This document shows positions 9,801-17,676 of a DNA stretch of 64,000 nt, in pieces (the first letter of the stretch is position 1; every line of letters starts with the position of its first letter). The translations under genes were made by a program, and so were the position numbers. The notes below the pieces were generated by a model. The model saw only the letters and a list, made by a program, of their open reading frames with translations, made no database searches and was not told the DNA's origin. This DNA comes from Prevotella sp. UBA2809 (lineage in GTDB: Bacteria > Bacteroidota > Bacteroidia > Bacteroidales > Bacteroidaceae), in NCBI GenBank assembly GCA_002351725.1, contig DEHD01000040.1, positions 1 through 64,000 of the forward strand. The letters run 5' to 3'.

Positions 9801-10912
9801 CGGAAGATGCTGTGAGCAAATGGCTGAGCGCCGTATGGCCTATATTGAACGAATTAGAAAGACGTGGACTCACCTGGTCATGGGTCAATGACGAATCCCT
9901 GCAGGAGATGAAGGCAACTCCTGACGGACGCTTGCATATCCGTGGCAACAGCTACGGGGGACTTGTCCTGTTTAATCTTCCTTGGATTCAAATGCAAACA
10001 GCCCAGAACCTTCAGCAGCAATCTACTGCTAATCTGCTGATTATTGGTGACCTGCCAGTCAAACAGCCTTCCTTCAAGGATTATGCGAAGAACGATAAAG
10101 AAACAGCTAAGCTGATGAAGAAAGTGGCGTCTGGGAAACATGTCTGCAACAGCATTCACAATTGGGTGGTTTCAACCCCTCTGACAACGTTGGCTGGAGG
10201 AGAACGGGTCAGGACAGCCCGTCGTCGAATTTCTGACAATGAACTGGTTCAACTCTATTGGAACGTAGATAACCGTTGGAAGGAAATCAGCATTCAGGCC
10301 GTCGCTGCTCCCTATGCCTACTGGTTCGATGCTGAAGACGGGAGTGTGACAACTGTCGATAGAACATCTTCCGGTGAAATCAAAGGCATGCTTCCTCCGC
10401 TTTCAACTCGCTTCCTTTATATCACTAATTCCCCCATTCAGGAAGCGAAGGCTCCCCAGCCTACTCCGTCTACCACCAAGGATTCCAAGACCATTGAATG
10501 GGGACAATGGGCGCTGCAACTTGGAGAACAAATCATCCGCGACGCTCAACTGGCAGACTGGCGGAATATTCCACAGCTGGCCGACTCCTGCGGTGAATCT
10601 GTTTACACCACCCGATTCTCACTGGAAAAGACCGCCACAAAGTATGTGCTCGATTTAGGAGATGTCTACTACACAGCAGAAGTGTATATCAACGGAAAGG
10701 CTGTTGGAAAACGTTGCTGGAAACCGTTCAGGTTCGACATTACAGACTATGTACAAAGTGGTGAGAATGCTATTGAAATCCGCGTGAAGGCATCTGATTA
10801 TAATACGAAGGTTCTACGTGGTCGTGAGGGCGATGCCACATTCTCCTCGATTGCGAACTCAGGGCGAATAGCCAATGGACTGAAAGGTCCGGTGCAGATA
10901 TTTGCTGAGTGA
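6815..10912 (+). CDS. Secreted multidomain glycosidase: GH5 plus GH106-like
   Basis: This 1365-residue protein starts with a signal peptide (about 1-19). A small beta-rich, lipocalin-like domain (about 21-120) follows. A GH5 cellulase-type domain spans about 150-460, with ELMNEP (acid/base E281) and IGEYG (nucleophile E397). From about 470 to the end it resembles GH106 alpha-L-rhamnosidases: it opens with RWWWPGN and GGVEIQPF, contains a NGSGWP motif, and ends in a beta-sandwich of the carbohydrate-binding type (about 1230-1365). The two catalytic halves suggest attack on a rhamnose- or uronate-containing plant polysaccharide, but the substrate is not established. No susC/susD genes lie nearby, so it is not in a standard polysaccharide utilisation locus. 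It follows tolC by seven bases and may be co-transcribed. Confidence 0.82.
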   Translation: MKRFYYFLTCLLFSTYVFSMERLSGVWYGLYCGSPVTVSFTDKLQLAAESFSSMNMTCNYSLPGNGRIIVSEAGLGMAGEGLYTIKDGTLELLLVFGAAGQVKPLQSFADGEGNPAATHLVLSRDKAVIDKVTAPVQVPAKAHIAFERNRRLGVGINLNAVLDGNSNGTPLKAGSIKGIADAGFQSIRIPIRWADHVSKEAPYTIDPDFFKAVDNIVKECLQNDLAVILDNHYYPGLSFNLGPQDLETEPNIERLCSIWNQISAHYKDYPDQNVFFELMNEPSLALAPALWNRVVARVTRIIREQNSGKTILVGTPSLGQHWTIGLLEFPDDWNMIVDAHYYLPQTFTHQGLSYAMAGNLHDIPWMGTEADKSPIEHDFSFLARWSQRTGRPVCIGEYGVCANADDASRARYVAFIRSLIEQYGMSSHYWTYHRDIFQAFDEQTGQWNDSLLKALNLPARKEEKGSFQASQFLNPDLKYAPSVRWWWPGNDVDNTELKRELELFASNHIGGVEIQPFALVVPMPEERVGAIMSFDTDSYYEHLSTVMATAAKLGMTVDMTNGSGWPAASPAITEAEENRSLQFGLTIIPETGGTVAIPRSKRKDSKFATLIGLLEAQVKENENGPWQLKDVKELPHTDTTVTFSPAKVEKGWQRCLIALWSVPSQEINMITARPDGGKVIDHFDSIVVQKTYDHYFGARSGLIPFYGKPFRSIFNDSYEFKVDRHITADFRDVFLHNRGYDPLPWMPANIWYGYNNMYDPGKNYAEFSFGDVDTRLRYDYDLTVSDLVRMHLLKGSSHWTKERGLLHKTQPYGLSMDYMGAAGDADIPETENMIFGGGSEGGLKMISSGAMLYNKPLVSAESGVHINRALMVTPQKLRSTADKLLSSGVNQIIWHGSPYKYEVGGIPWQPFYNSMIGVNFSSDLYEENVFWNELADVNQYVQRAQYLMRKGKAEADILVYYPFLEYSSSVKNPEEILYYGMLPETEPGADNEQKVSEDAVSKWLSAVWPILNELERRGLTWSWVNDESLQEMKATPDGRLHIRGNSYGGLVLFNLPWIQMQTAQNLQQQSTANLLIIGDLPVKQPSFKDYAKNDKETAKLMKKVASGKHVCNSIHNWVVSTPLTTLAGGERVRTARRRISDNELVQLYWNVDNRWKEISIQAVAAPYAYWFDAEDGSVTTVDRTSSGEIKGMLPPLSTRFLYITNSPIQEAKAPQPTPSTTKDSKTIEWGQWALQLGEQIIRDAQLADWRNIPQLADSCGESVYTTRFSLEKTATKYVLDLGDVYYTAEVYINGKAVGKRCWKPFRFDITDYVQSGENAIEIRVKASDYNTKVLRGREGDATFSSIANSGRIANGLKGPVQIFAE

Positions 10913-10948
10913 TTGCTATAAAATTGTATGTCTTTTAAAACAAAAATG

Positions 10949-10980
10949 CTCAAAAATTGTACAATATTGAGATTTTATAC
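10949..10980 (+). terminator. Weak hairpin after the GH5/GH106 gene
   Basis: CTCAA (10949-10953) pairs with TTGAG (10967-10971) around the palindrome ATTGTACAAT, and ATTTTAT follows. The stem is short and A/T-rich, so termination is uncertain. Confidence 0.3.
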
Positions 10981-10990
10981 TTCTATATAA

Positions 10991-11835
10991 TTAACCTATT
11001 ATATATTTACTGCCAGGAATCTGCGAGATGAGTTTCGTTGTTACTGCACAACATAGGAACGTGAGCAGTCCGATAATGGGAATGGCAAGCCATACGGGCA
11101 GTATAGGGGTGGCCACATCGCCGTTGATGATCCATTCTGCGATAAAAGTCAGGAAGAAAATATGCATCAGATACATGCCAAAGGTGAGTTTGGCAAGGCT
11201 GTTGATCCATCGGGGAGCCTTCTGGATGCAACTGAACAGCAGGAAGGAACCGAAGATGGCAAGCAACACATTGGGTGTGCAGAACTCCCACGACCATTCC
11301 ATCATTGGTGTCTCCTCATGTGCACACGGATATAGTGAGCCAACACGAGATAGCCTAAATAACCAGAGCAGTACCACAGGGCAGAATACAGGTTCCAGAA
11401 ACATTCACCCCAAAGTTCGGGCGACACAAAGCGATGCAACCAAGGGATGAGTGTGGAGAAGGCAAAGATGCCGAGGAATATCAGTTCGTCTTTTGCGCCA
11501 GCCTTCTCAAGCCAAGGCGACACTACGGGGATGATGAGGTAGATACAGATGAGCGGATACATGAACTACAGATGACCGCCCCATAGCGGGAAGTTGAAGG
11601 GCACCATCTTCAGTTGCTCAATAGCATAATCCCACGTCAATCCGCCCCAAGCGGCTGGCAATACGGCATATAGCACCAAGAAACAAATAAAGGGTGGCAG
11701 GATGCACAGGAAACGACGATGATAGAATTGGCTCATCGTCATCCCCGTCTTCATCGGCAACAGCAGGAAGGCTGAGACGATCATAAACAGAGGCACGGAT
11801 ATGCGCCCGAAAAAGCCGTCATAGAAAGACACCCA
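10991..11835 (-). pseudogene. Degenerate acyltransferase-3 family membrane protein
   Basis: Three consecutive reading frames on the minus strand rebuild the C-terminal three quarters of an OafA-like acyltransferase: SVPLFMIVSAFLLLP, then YPLICIYLIIPVVSPWL, then KLTFGMYLMHIFFLTF. The breaks are visible. A UAG sits at 11563-11565 in the context CTG-TAG-TTC, where relatives have Leu-Trp-Phe, so a TGG has probably become TAG. A frameshift lies at about 11305-11325. The first TM helix and its catalytic His region are missing. It cannot make a full protein. At its 5' end it is joined to a fragment of another gene (11836-11885). Confidence 0.8.
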
Positions 11836-11885
11836 ACAACGGGTTTGCCCGATGCCATGTAATCACGAAATTCTTGTATTGTCAT
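11836..11885 (-). pseudogene. 5' scrap of a maltose/galactoside O-acetyltransferase-like gene
   Basis: The minus strand begins ATG at 11885 and encodes MTIQEFRDYMASGKPV before running into the acyltransferase remnant in a different frame. This opening resembles the N-terminus of Bacteroidales sugar O-acetyltransferases of the LacA/Maa type, from memory of the family. The match is short, so identity is tentative. The junction near 11836-11842 suggests a deletion that fused the heads and tails of two neighbouring genes. Confidence 0.45.
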
Positions 11886-11891
11886 CGTTCT

Positions 11892-12095
11892 TTATTTATC
11901 TTTTGTGAATTTGTAAACTGCCCATGTTGGTAGAATGGCCAATAACAATAAACTTGTCTCCACCAATGCGTAGGAGCCGAAATAGTCAACCAATGTCTGG
12001 AATTTCAAAAATCCGTCCACGAGGAATACCAGGAGGGCAAACCAGCATAGAAAGAATATTGCTGAATACTTGATTTTACGTTTCTTCAGTTTCAT
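11892..12095 (-). CDS. Small two-helix membrane protein, function unknown
   Basis: I do not recognise this 67-residue protein. It has a basic N-terminus (MKLKKRKIKYS) followed by two hydrophobic segments (about 11-30 and 41-60) and a charged tail (KFTKDK), so it is probably an inner-membrane protein with two helices. Its ATG at 12095 overlaps the stop of the upstream flavin-binding gene by four bases (ATGA), which implies coupled translation. It is followed by the decayed acetyltransferase region. Confidence 0.65.
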   Translation of the reverse strand: MKLKKRKIKYSAIFFLCWFALLVFLVDGFLKFQTLVDYFGSYALVETSLLLLAILPTWAVYKFTKDK

Positions 12096-12598
12096 TTTGT
12101 AGTATTATTCTTTTGCCTAACTAGTTCTATAGCCTCTTTTCCCGTAAGATGTTCTATGTCGAAACGAATCATTAACATCCGAGACAGACCGCTTTCCAAC
12201 TCTTTCTGCAAGACTTTCTCTTGATTAAAATTATACCTGTTACCAAATATCCGGGCTGTTGCCAACTTCTCAGCTTCGTCCTCAATGATGTGGATTCGCC
12301 CAAATGCAATGACACTACGAAAGAAAGTGGTGTATTTCTCTGGATGCACTTCATCCTGAGCGATGACACAGAACGATGCCTTGTCACACTTGCGAATGGC
12401 ATCGACTTTATGACCGCTCAGCGCACTATGGAAATATAACCTGCCATTGGCATAGACATAGCTGATGGGGACGGCATACGGATAATCATCATCACCCAAC
12501 AGTGCCAATGTACCTGCCGTTGCCTTCTTTAAAATTGAAATGCTTTCTTCTTCCGAAAGCTGCTGGCGTTTACGCCTCATTTCTCTAAATTCACTCAT
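12092..12598 (-). CDS. Pyridoxamine 5'-phosphate oxidase-family (NimA-like) flavoprotein
   Basis: This 168-residue protein has the split-barrel FMN-binding fold of the PPOX/NimA group. Support comes from an N-terminal helix (MRRKRQQLSEEESISIL), the barrel strands GTLALLGDDDYPYAVPISY and RLYFHSALSGHK, and the DKASFCVI segment. Relatives bind FMN or heme and include 5-nitroimidazole resistance proteins, but the general family is much broader, so resistance is not implied. The start at 12598 fits the family. It overlaps the small membrane gene downstream. No clear promoter was seen upstream. Confidence 0.82.
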   Translation of the reverse strand: MSEFREMRRKRQQLSEEESISILKKATAGTLALLGDDDYPYAVPISYVYANGRLYFHSALSGHKVDAIRKCDKASFCVIAQDEVHPEKYTTFFRSVIAFGRIHIIEDEAEKLATARIFGNRYNFNQEKVLQKELESGLSRMLMIRFDIEHLTGKEAIELVRQKNNTTK

Positions 12599-12641
12599 AG
12601 CAATCCTAATACTATATCTCCATGACGTTTTTCGTCGTTCA

Positions 12642-13172
12642 TCAATTCATTTTAGTCATGTGATAGCCCATTCTATTCAACTGCATAGCGGCTCCAAATA
12701 GGTAGAGTTGATGCAGGCATGAGACATAGGCATCGAAAGCCTCCTTGGTTCCAGGCTCTATAGGCTGGTGCATAAGGGCATTATATACACGTGAGGCACA
12801 CTCGCCTGTCAACTTCTCCAGAGCGGTATAGTCAGCACCTTGCAGCAAAAGTATATCTTCACGGATATATTCGTCCATTGAATCGTAGCCCCTCTTGTCT
12901 CGCATGTAGGCATAGAGGTCGTCGATCTTGGAATAGATGTCCCATTCCGTGTCCCACATCTTAGCTACAGCCATGCCAATATACATCATCCATCCCAGAG
13001 AGGCCGAAGGGAAGTTCTGAAACTCGCGGATGCCATCAGGGATGTAAGCTTTTGCTATCTCCTCCCATTTGTCTTCAACATCGGGACACTCAGGCAGACG
13101 TTCATCAACCTCGTTCATTGACTGCAGGAACTGGTGTAAATTCTTATGCAATATCTCTTCAAAATTCTCCAT
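12642..13172 (-). CDS. Conserved hypothetical, helical cytoplasmic protein
   Basis: I cannot name this 176-residue protein. It has no signal peptide or membrane segment. Composition is acidic and rich in Tyr, Met and Trp (SLGWMMYIGMAVAKMWDTEWD), with a predicted all-helical layout. Full-length open frame, normal codon use and an ATG at 13172 support it as a real gene. It lies between queA and the NimA-like gene on the same strand, separated by about 40 bases on each side. Confidence 0.7.
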   Translation of the reverse strand: MENFEEILHKNLHQFLQSMNEVDERLPECPDVEDKWEEIAKAYIPDGIREFQNFPSASLGWMMYIGMAVAKMWDTEWDIYSKIDDLYAYMRDKRGYDSMDEYIREDILLLQGADYTALEKLTGECASRVYNALMHQPIEPGTKEAFDAYVSCLHQLYLFGAAMQLNRMGYHMTKMN

Positions 13173-13214
13173 AATAGTATTTTCACGAATAAACTCCTAT
13201 GGTACAAGTCAATC

Positions 13215-14432
13215 CTAAGGAATCAATAACGATGAGTCGCCATAGCTCAGGAAACGGAAATCGTTTGCCAGAGCATAATCATATATCTTATGCCAGTCGC
13301 CTTTAACGAAAGCACTTACCAATAGCAGCAGTGTAGACTGAGGCTGATGGAAATTAGTTACCAGCATCTTTACGATGTGATACTCGTAGCCTGGGGCAAT
13401 GATAATCTGTGTGCTGCTATGCAGTACTTCGAGCTTATGAGAATCCATCCAATCACCAAGAGCTGTAAGCGATTCGACGGTGCTTACAGTAGTCTCGGTA
13501 TCGTATGGCTCCCACTGGTTTACATGCAATTCATCCTCAGAGGCATCAGGATTCTTAATCACTTTCAGGCCCATATAATAAAGGCTCTCAAGCGTTCGAA
13601 CACTAGTGGTACCAACGGCTATAGCACAGCCATCGTGAGCAATAAGCTTGCGGATGGTATCACGACGAACAGAAACATACTCAGTATGCATCTCGTGCCC
13701 CTCTATCTCTTCGCTCTTTACGGGCTTGAATGTTCCAGCACCTACATGAAGTGTGAGTTCCTCACGCTCGACACCATGAGCATCAACAGCAGCCAGAACT
13801 TCTGGCGTGAAATGCAGACCGGCTGTAGGCGCTGCAACACTACCTTTTATCTTGCTGTACACAGTCTGATAAGTAGTTTTGTCGCTCTCCTGAGTCTCGC
13901 GATTGAGATATGGAGGAATAGGCAGTTCACCCATTGCATCAATGATTTCAGCAAAAGAGAATCCCCCAGTCCAAGTAAAATCTATGCGATGACTAGTGCC
14001 GTGAATCGGTCCACGGGTGGCTGTTACCTTAACATCAGTATCCTTAATTTTTATCTCTCTTGTAAGGGTTCCCTCTTTCCACTTTTTGAGGTTACCCACA
14101 AGGCAATACCAAGAGCATTTCTCGGATGTTTGGAACATCAATTCATAATCCGAAGGACAAGCCGGCTCAAGCAGAAACACTTCAATAAGGGCACCTGTAT
14201 CCTTGCGGAAATGCATGCGCGCCTGGATTACCTTTGTGTTATTAAACACCATGAGTGCGCCCTTGGGCAGATACTCTGGCAGATTATAGAATACATCATG
14301 ACTTACCTGGCCCTTGCGATAAACAAGAAGCTTTGAATGGCCGCGCTGGGCTATAGGGAACTTTGCGATACGCTCATCGGGCAGCGGATAGTTATAATCG
14401 CTGATACGGATGTGTCGTGGATTAGATATCAT
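13215..14432 (-). CDS. queA: tRNA preQ1(34) S-adenosylmethionine ribosyltransferase-isomerase
   Basis: QueA transfers and isomerises the ribosyl moiety of SAM onto preQ1-modified tRNA to form epoxyqueuosine. Family marks include YPLPDERIAKFP, the block KGSVAAPTAGLHFT, and the C-terminal VTNFHQPQSTLLLLVSAF. The start is placed at ATG 14432, which overlaps the PAP2 stop by four bases (ATGA). The nine bases upstream would need a TTG start. Its 405 residues are somewhat longer than the roughly 350 of proteobacterial QueA, as is common in Bacteroidetes. It is the last gene of the bat-containing run. Confidence 0.95.
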   Translation of the reverse strand: MISNPRHIRISDYNYPLPDERIAKFPIAQRGHSKLLVYRKGQVSHDVFYNLPEYLPKGALMVFNNTKVIQARMHFRKDTGALIEVFLLEPACPSDYELMFQTSEKCSWYCLVGNLKKWKEGTLTREIKIKDTDVKVTATRGPIHGTSHRIDFTWTGGFSFAEIIDAMGELPIPPYLNRETQESDKTTYQTVYSKIKGSVAAPTAGLHFTPEVLAAVDAHGVEREELTLHVGAGTFKPVKSEEIEGHEMHTEYVSVRRDTIRKLIAHDGCAIAVGTTSVRTLESLYYMGLKVIKNPDASEDELHVNQWEPYDTETTVSTVESLTALGDWMDSHKLEVLHSSTQIIIAPGYEYHIVKMLVTNFHQPQSTLLLLVSAFVKGDWHKIYDYALANDFRFLSYGDSSLLIP

Positions 14433-15121
14433 ATTATACAAGCTTTAATATATATAAATGCTAATGTGTAAATAAAAACAGCTACGGGCCAGTTGCAATC
14501 CAAACGGCGGTAGCATGTACTGGTGTATTGTGCAGGGTTTAGATTACGAGGCATATACATGCCGCGGGTTATTCGACGATAAAGGAAATATACGCCTGTG
14601 CCTACTGTTACGCCCCAGATAAGACCAACAAGGATATCACCTGGGAAGTGGACACCAAGGTAAAGACGGGTCCAGCAGTTTACAAGCGACCATATTACAA
14701 GCGTGATTGAGAGTCGGCGACTGCGAGCTATCCAGCAGAAATAAGTGGCTATGCTCATTGTGTTGCAGGCATGAGCAGAGAAGAAACCGTACTTGCCGCC
14801 ACGATAGCCGTCGACAACATCGACAAGGGCACCAATCTGCGGATCGTGCGTTGGGCGCCAACGGGCCACAAGGGGTTTCACGATACCATCATCGACAGCT
14901 CCTGCAAGAAGATAGCATACCGCTACCCCACCCAACAGAAAAAGCAATCTGCGGAAGTTATCGTTATTCTTAACTACCAGATAGAACATCGACAGGTAAA
15001 GAGGTATCCACGCAAGACCATTGGTAAGCGTGCGCACAACACGGTCGAGATACAGCGAATCGCTGCCGTTGACAGCCAACAGCAGCTCGCGATCGATATC
15101 CTGTAATACCTCTAATATCAT
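14429..15121 (-). CDS. PAP2-family membrane phosphatase
   Basis: This 230-residue integral membrane enzyme carries the three PAP2 signatures: KPLVARWRP (C1), a variant SAHAC in place of PSGH (C2), and RLYLGVHFPGDILVG (C3). Five to six hydrophobic segments are visible. Relatives dephosphorylate undecaprenyl diphosphate or lipid A-type substrates, and the exact substrate is not determinable here. It overlaps the batD/E stop by four bases and the queA start by four bases, so it is translationally coupled on both sides. Confidence 0.88.
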   Translation of the reverse strand: MILEVLQDIDRELLLAVNGSDSLYLDRVVRTLTNGLAWIPLYLSMFYLVVKNNDNFRRLLFLLGGVAVCYLLAGAVDDGIVKPLVARWRPTHDPQIGALVDVVDGYRGGKYGFFSAHACNTMSIATYFCWIARSRRLSITLVIWSLVNCWTRLYLGVHFPGDILVGLIWGVTVGTGVYFLYRRITRGMYMPRNLNPAQYTSTCYRRLDCNWPVAVFIYTLAFIYIKACII

Positions 15122-17676
15122 ATCAACTCAATCTTCTTACTCTCAATCCAACCTTTCTTACCATCTGCAAGGCGAATCTCACGCCAGCTCTTCATCGAGC
15201 CATCGGTGATGACTACCTTTGTGCCCTCGTGGAGGATAAACAAATCGGTGCCGTTCTGGGCAGGTGTGCTCTTTACGGTTACTGATGGAGCCACAACGAT
15301 GGCACCCTCGCGATTAAGTAACTGCTGGCGCTGCTGCCAAGCAAAGAAATTGCTGAAAACAAAGACTACCAGCAAAATGCCGCCACCAAAGAATCCCACC
15401 TTCTGAACCCATACGCGGGCTGAGAAAAGATAGACAAGGAACAGCACAATGACAAGCGCCAGAGAGACAAGAGCCATGCGGCCCCAGCCATCGACACTCA
15501 TAATATTGACAAGCGAGCGATACCATGTGACAAAGAACATCTCTGACTCTGGCACAATCTTATCGATGGTCTTACTCCGGGCTATCTGCAGGTTGAAACG
15601 GATGTCGCCATCTCCTGGAGAAAGAAGCAGCGCACGCTCGTAGTTGAGTACGGCACGTGTGATATTCTCTGTGCGATAGTAGGCATTGCCAAGATTATAA
15701 TAGAGCTCGGCCGATTCGCCATGCTTGAGCAACGACTCGTAGACCTTGATGGCCTCCTGGTAGTTGCCATTTACATAAGCGCTGTCGGCATCAGCCTTTG
15801 TGGCTGCGTTAGCTGCCATTGGCAGCAGCATCAACAGCACGGCTATTATTGCTGCTGACTTGCGGCCAGCCTTCTTCATCACTTCTTCAATCTTCTCGAT
15901 GGCAAGCATTGCCTTATCGTAAACCTTACTCATATTTCCCTTTGGATCGCCTGGAGCATAACGCTCGAACTCGCACTCGTCGAGGGCTCCGATGAACTTA
16001 TCGATGATAGACTGATGAACACCACGCTCAGCAAGCTTAGAGCTGATGTTATCGTGCGAGAGCTGGGCAACAGGGATGTTAAGTTTATCGCCCACATATC
16101 CCCACAAAGCGCGAAGCACCTCATCGTAGAACTCGCCTGGCTTGTTATCAGTCATCAGGCGTGCGGCCTGCTTGAGTCGCTTGGTGGCAACCTTGTTAGC
16201 CTTTTTACCACGCATGGCTGTGACGTTTGCATTGTCGATGGCACGCTGGCGGAAGATGACAAACAGAGCGATGAACACCAGAACAAGGGCGGCGATGGTG
16301 ATCCAATATGCTGTTGAGCCAAAGAAGTAATCGCCTGTGAGATGCTGGTCGGCATCGCCTGTCTTGATAAAGCGGATGTCCTTATTAAGTTCCTGCAGCT
16401 CGTCCTGACCAGAGAAATCGCTTACAGCGGATGCACCAGAACCCTTGGCTACATCGAGATGGAAGGCCTCTGTCTTTACCGTCTCATAACGCTTGGTGCT
16501 GGTATCGAAATAGGTAAACTCTACTGGAGGAATATCGTACTTGCCCTGATGGCGAGGAACAATAAGCACATCGTAAATCTTAGAACCCTCGATGCCTGCA
16601 GTGGTAAGTTTGGTTTGATCAGTAACCTTTGGCTCGTACTTATCAAAGTCTTTTGGAAGATTGATTACAGGCTGCTTGATGAGCTTGAGGTTACCTGTAC
16701 CGCTTACGATAATGCGCAGTGTGATGGGGTCGTTAGCCTTAGTCTCGGTCTTGTCGAGCTGGGCTGAGATATTGAACTTACCTACTCCACCTGAGAATGT
16801 GGCAGGGCGCTGTGGCAGAGGATCAACCTGAATCTCGATGCCTGGAGCCTCAATCTTCTTCTTAACCTCTACATAGCCTGAGCCACCGTTGAAGAACGCC
16901 TCGAACGGGTCGACATTGCGGTTCTGCTGGATAACAACTCCCTCGAAGGTGATGGCAGGAATATGCAGCTTACCTGTAGTCTGTGGGAACATTACATACT
17001 GGCTCCAAGTACAGGTGCGGTATGGGCGTCCGTTAACCGTTTCGAGCGAGAACGACTTCTGCTGTGGAAGGTCAACCTCCTGAGTGTAGAAACTCTTAAG
17101 GTCGGGCATATCGCCACGAAGCTGAGAGAGCTGCACAAGGGTGTAAACCTTATATGTGAGGAGAATAGGCTCCTGTTCGTAAACGCGCTTCTTATTGGCG
17201 CTTACCTTAATGAACAGGTCGCTGCCAGAGATACGGCTACCCATCTCGCGAACCTCCTCGCCCTCATCGTCGTTATATGGACGAGAGTTTGAACCTGTAG
17301 AGCCTATTACCTTGATGGTGAGAGCATTAGATGCGATTTTCTTTCCATCAACTACAACATGTGCAGCAGGAATGGTATAAGAACCGCCCTTGGTGGCTGC
17401 TACTATATAAGTATAGGTGATGGACGACGACTGACTGGTGTGGCCGTTAATCATCTGATAGCTTGACTGCATAGAGCGGTTAGGACCTATAAGCACCTCA
17501 AACTCAGCAGGGATATTGCCAGCACGGAAATCAGACACGTTCTGAGTGTTCACGGTATAGGATAGTCGGAACTGCTCGCCCACAGACACGCGTGAGGGAG
17601 CAGAAGCAGTGAGGGTTTGAGCCACAGCGAAAGCAGTGGTCATGACCATCATCAATAATATCGCAATTCGTTTCAT
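15118..17676 (-). CDS. batD: BatD-BatE fusion: aerotolerance Ig-like/TPR/SH3 protein
   Basis: This 852-residue protein joins two usually separate Bat proteins. Residues 1-21 are a signal peptide. About 22-440 are BatD-type beta-sandwich repeats, about 457-476 is a TM helix, and a cytoplasmic helical region follows. At about residue 600 a second complete signal-peptide-like segment appears (MKKAGRKSAAIIAVLLMLLP, then MAANA). It leads into TPR repeats, two more TM helices and a C-terminal bacterial SH3 domain, which together are BatE. The internal ATG (15877-15879) could serve as a separate BatE start. The start at 17676 overlaps the previous stop as TAATG, and the two codons upstream of it would need TTG. 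Bat proteins support aerotolerance and envelope stress survival in Bacteroides. Confidence 0.88.
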   Translation of the reverse strand: MKRIAILLMMVMTTAFAVAQTLTASAPSRVSVGEQFRLSYTVNTQNVSDFRAGNIPAEFEVLIGPNRSMQSSYQMINGHTSQSSSITYTYIVAATKGGSYTIPAAHVVVDGKKIASNALTIKVIGSTGSNSRPYNDDEGEEVREMGSRISGSDLFIKVSANKKRVYEQEPILLTYKVYTLVQLSQLRGDMPDLKSFYTQEVDLPQQKSFSLETVNGRPYRTCTWSQYVMFPQTTGKLHIPAITFEGVVIQQNRNVDPFEAFFNGGSGYVEVKKKIEAPGIEIQVDPLPQRPATFSGGVGKFNISAQLDKTETKANDPITLRIIVSGTGNLKLIKQPVINLPKDFDKYEPKVTDQTKLTTAGIEGSKIYDVLIVPRHQGKYDIPPVEFTYFDTSTKRYETVKTEAFHLDVAKGSGASAVSDFSGQDELQELNKDIRFIKTGDADQHLTGDYFFGSTAYWITIAALVLVFIALFVIFRQRAIDNANVTAMRGKKANKVATKRLKQAARLMTDNKPGEFYDEVLRALWGYVGDKLNIPVAQLSHDNISSKLAERGVHQSIIDKFIGALDECEFERYAPGDPKGNMSKVYDKAMLAIEKIEEVMKKAGRKSAAIIAVLLMLLPMAANAATKADADSAYVNGNYQEAIKVYESLLKHGESAELYYNLGNAYYRTENITRAVLNYERALLLSPGDGDIRFNLQIARSKTIDKIVPESEMFFVTWYRSLVNIMSVDGWGRMALVSLALVIVLFLVYLFSARVWVQKVGFFGGGILLVVFVFSNFFAWQQRQQLLNREGAIVVAPSVTVKSTPAQNGTDLFILHEGTKVVITDGSMKSWREIRLADGKKGWIESKKIELI

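Noticed and set aside
13347..14336. 329-codon plus-strand frame
   Set aside because: It lies wholly opposite queA, whose conserved motifs cover the same bases, and its product has no recognisable family pattern.
15118..15879. BatE as an independent gene
   Set aside because: An internal ATG with a signal-like segment exists, but the frame is continuous with BatD, so it is annotated as a fusion with the internal start noted.
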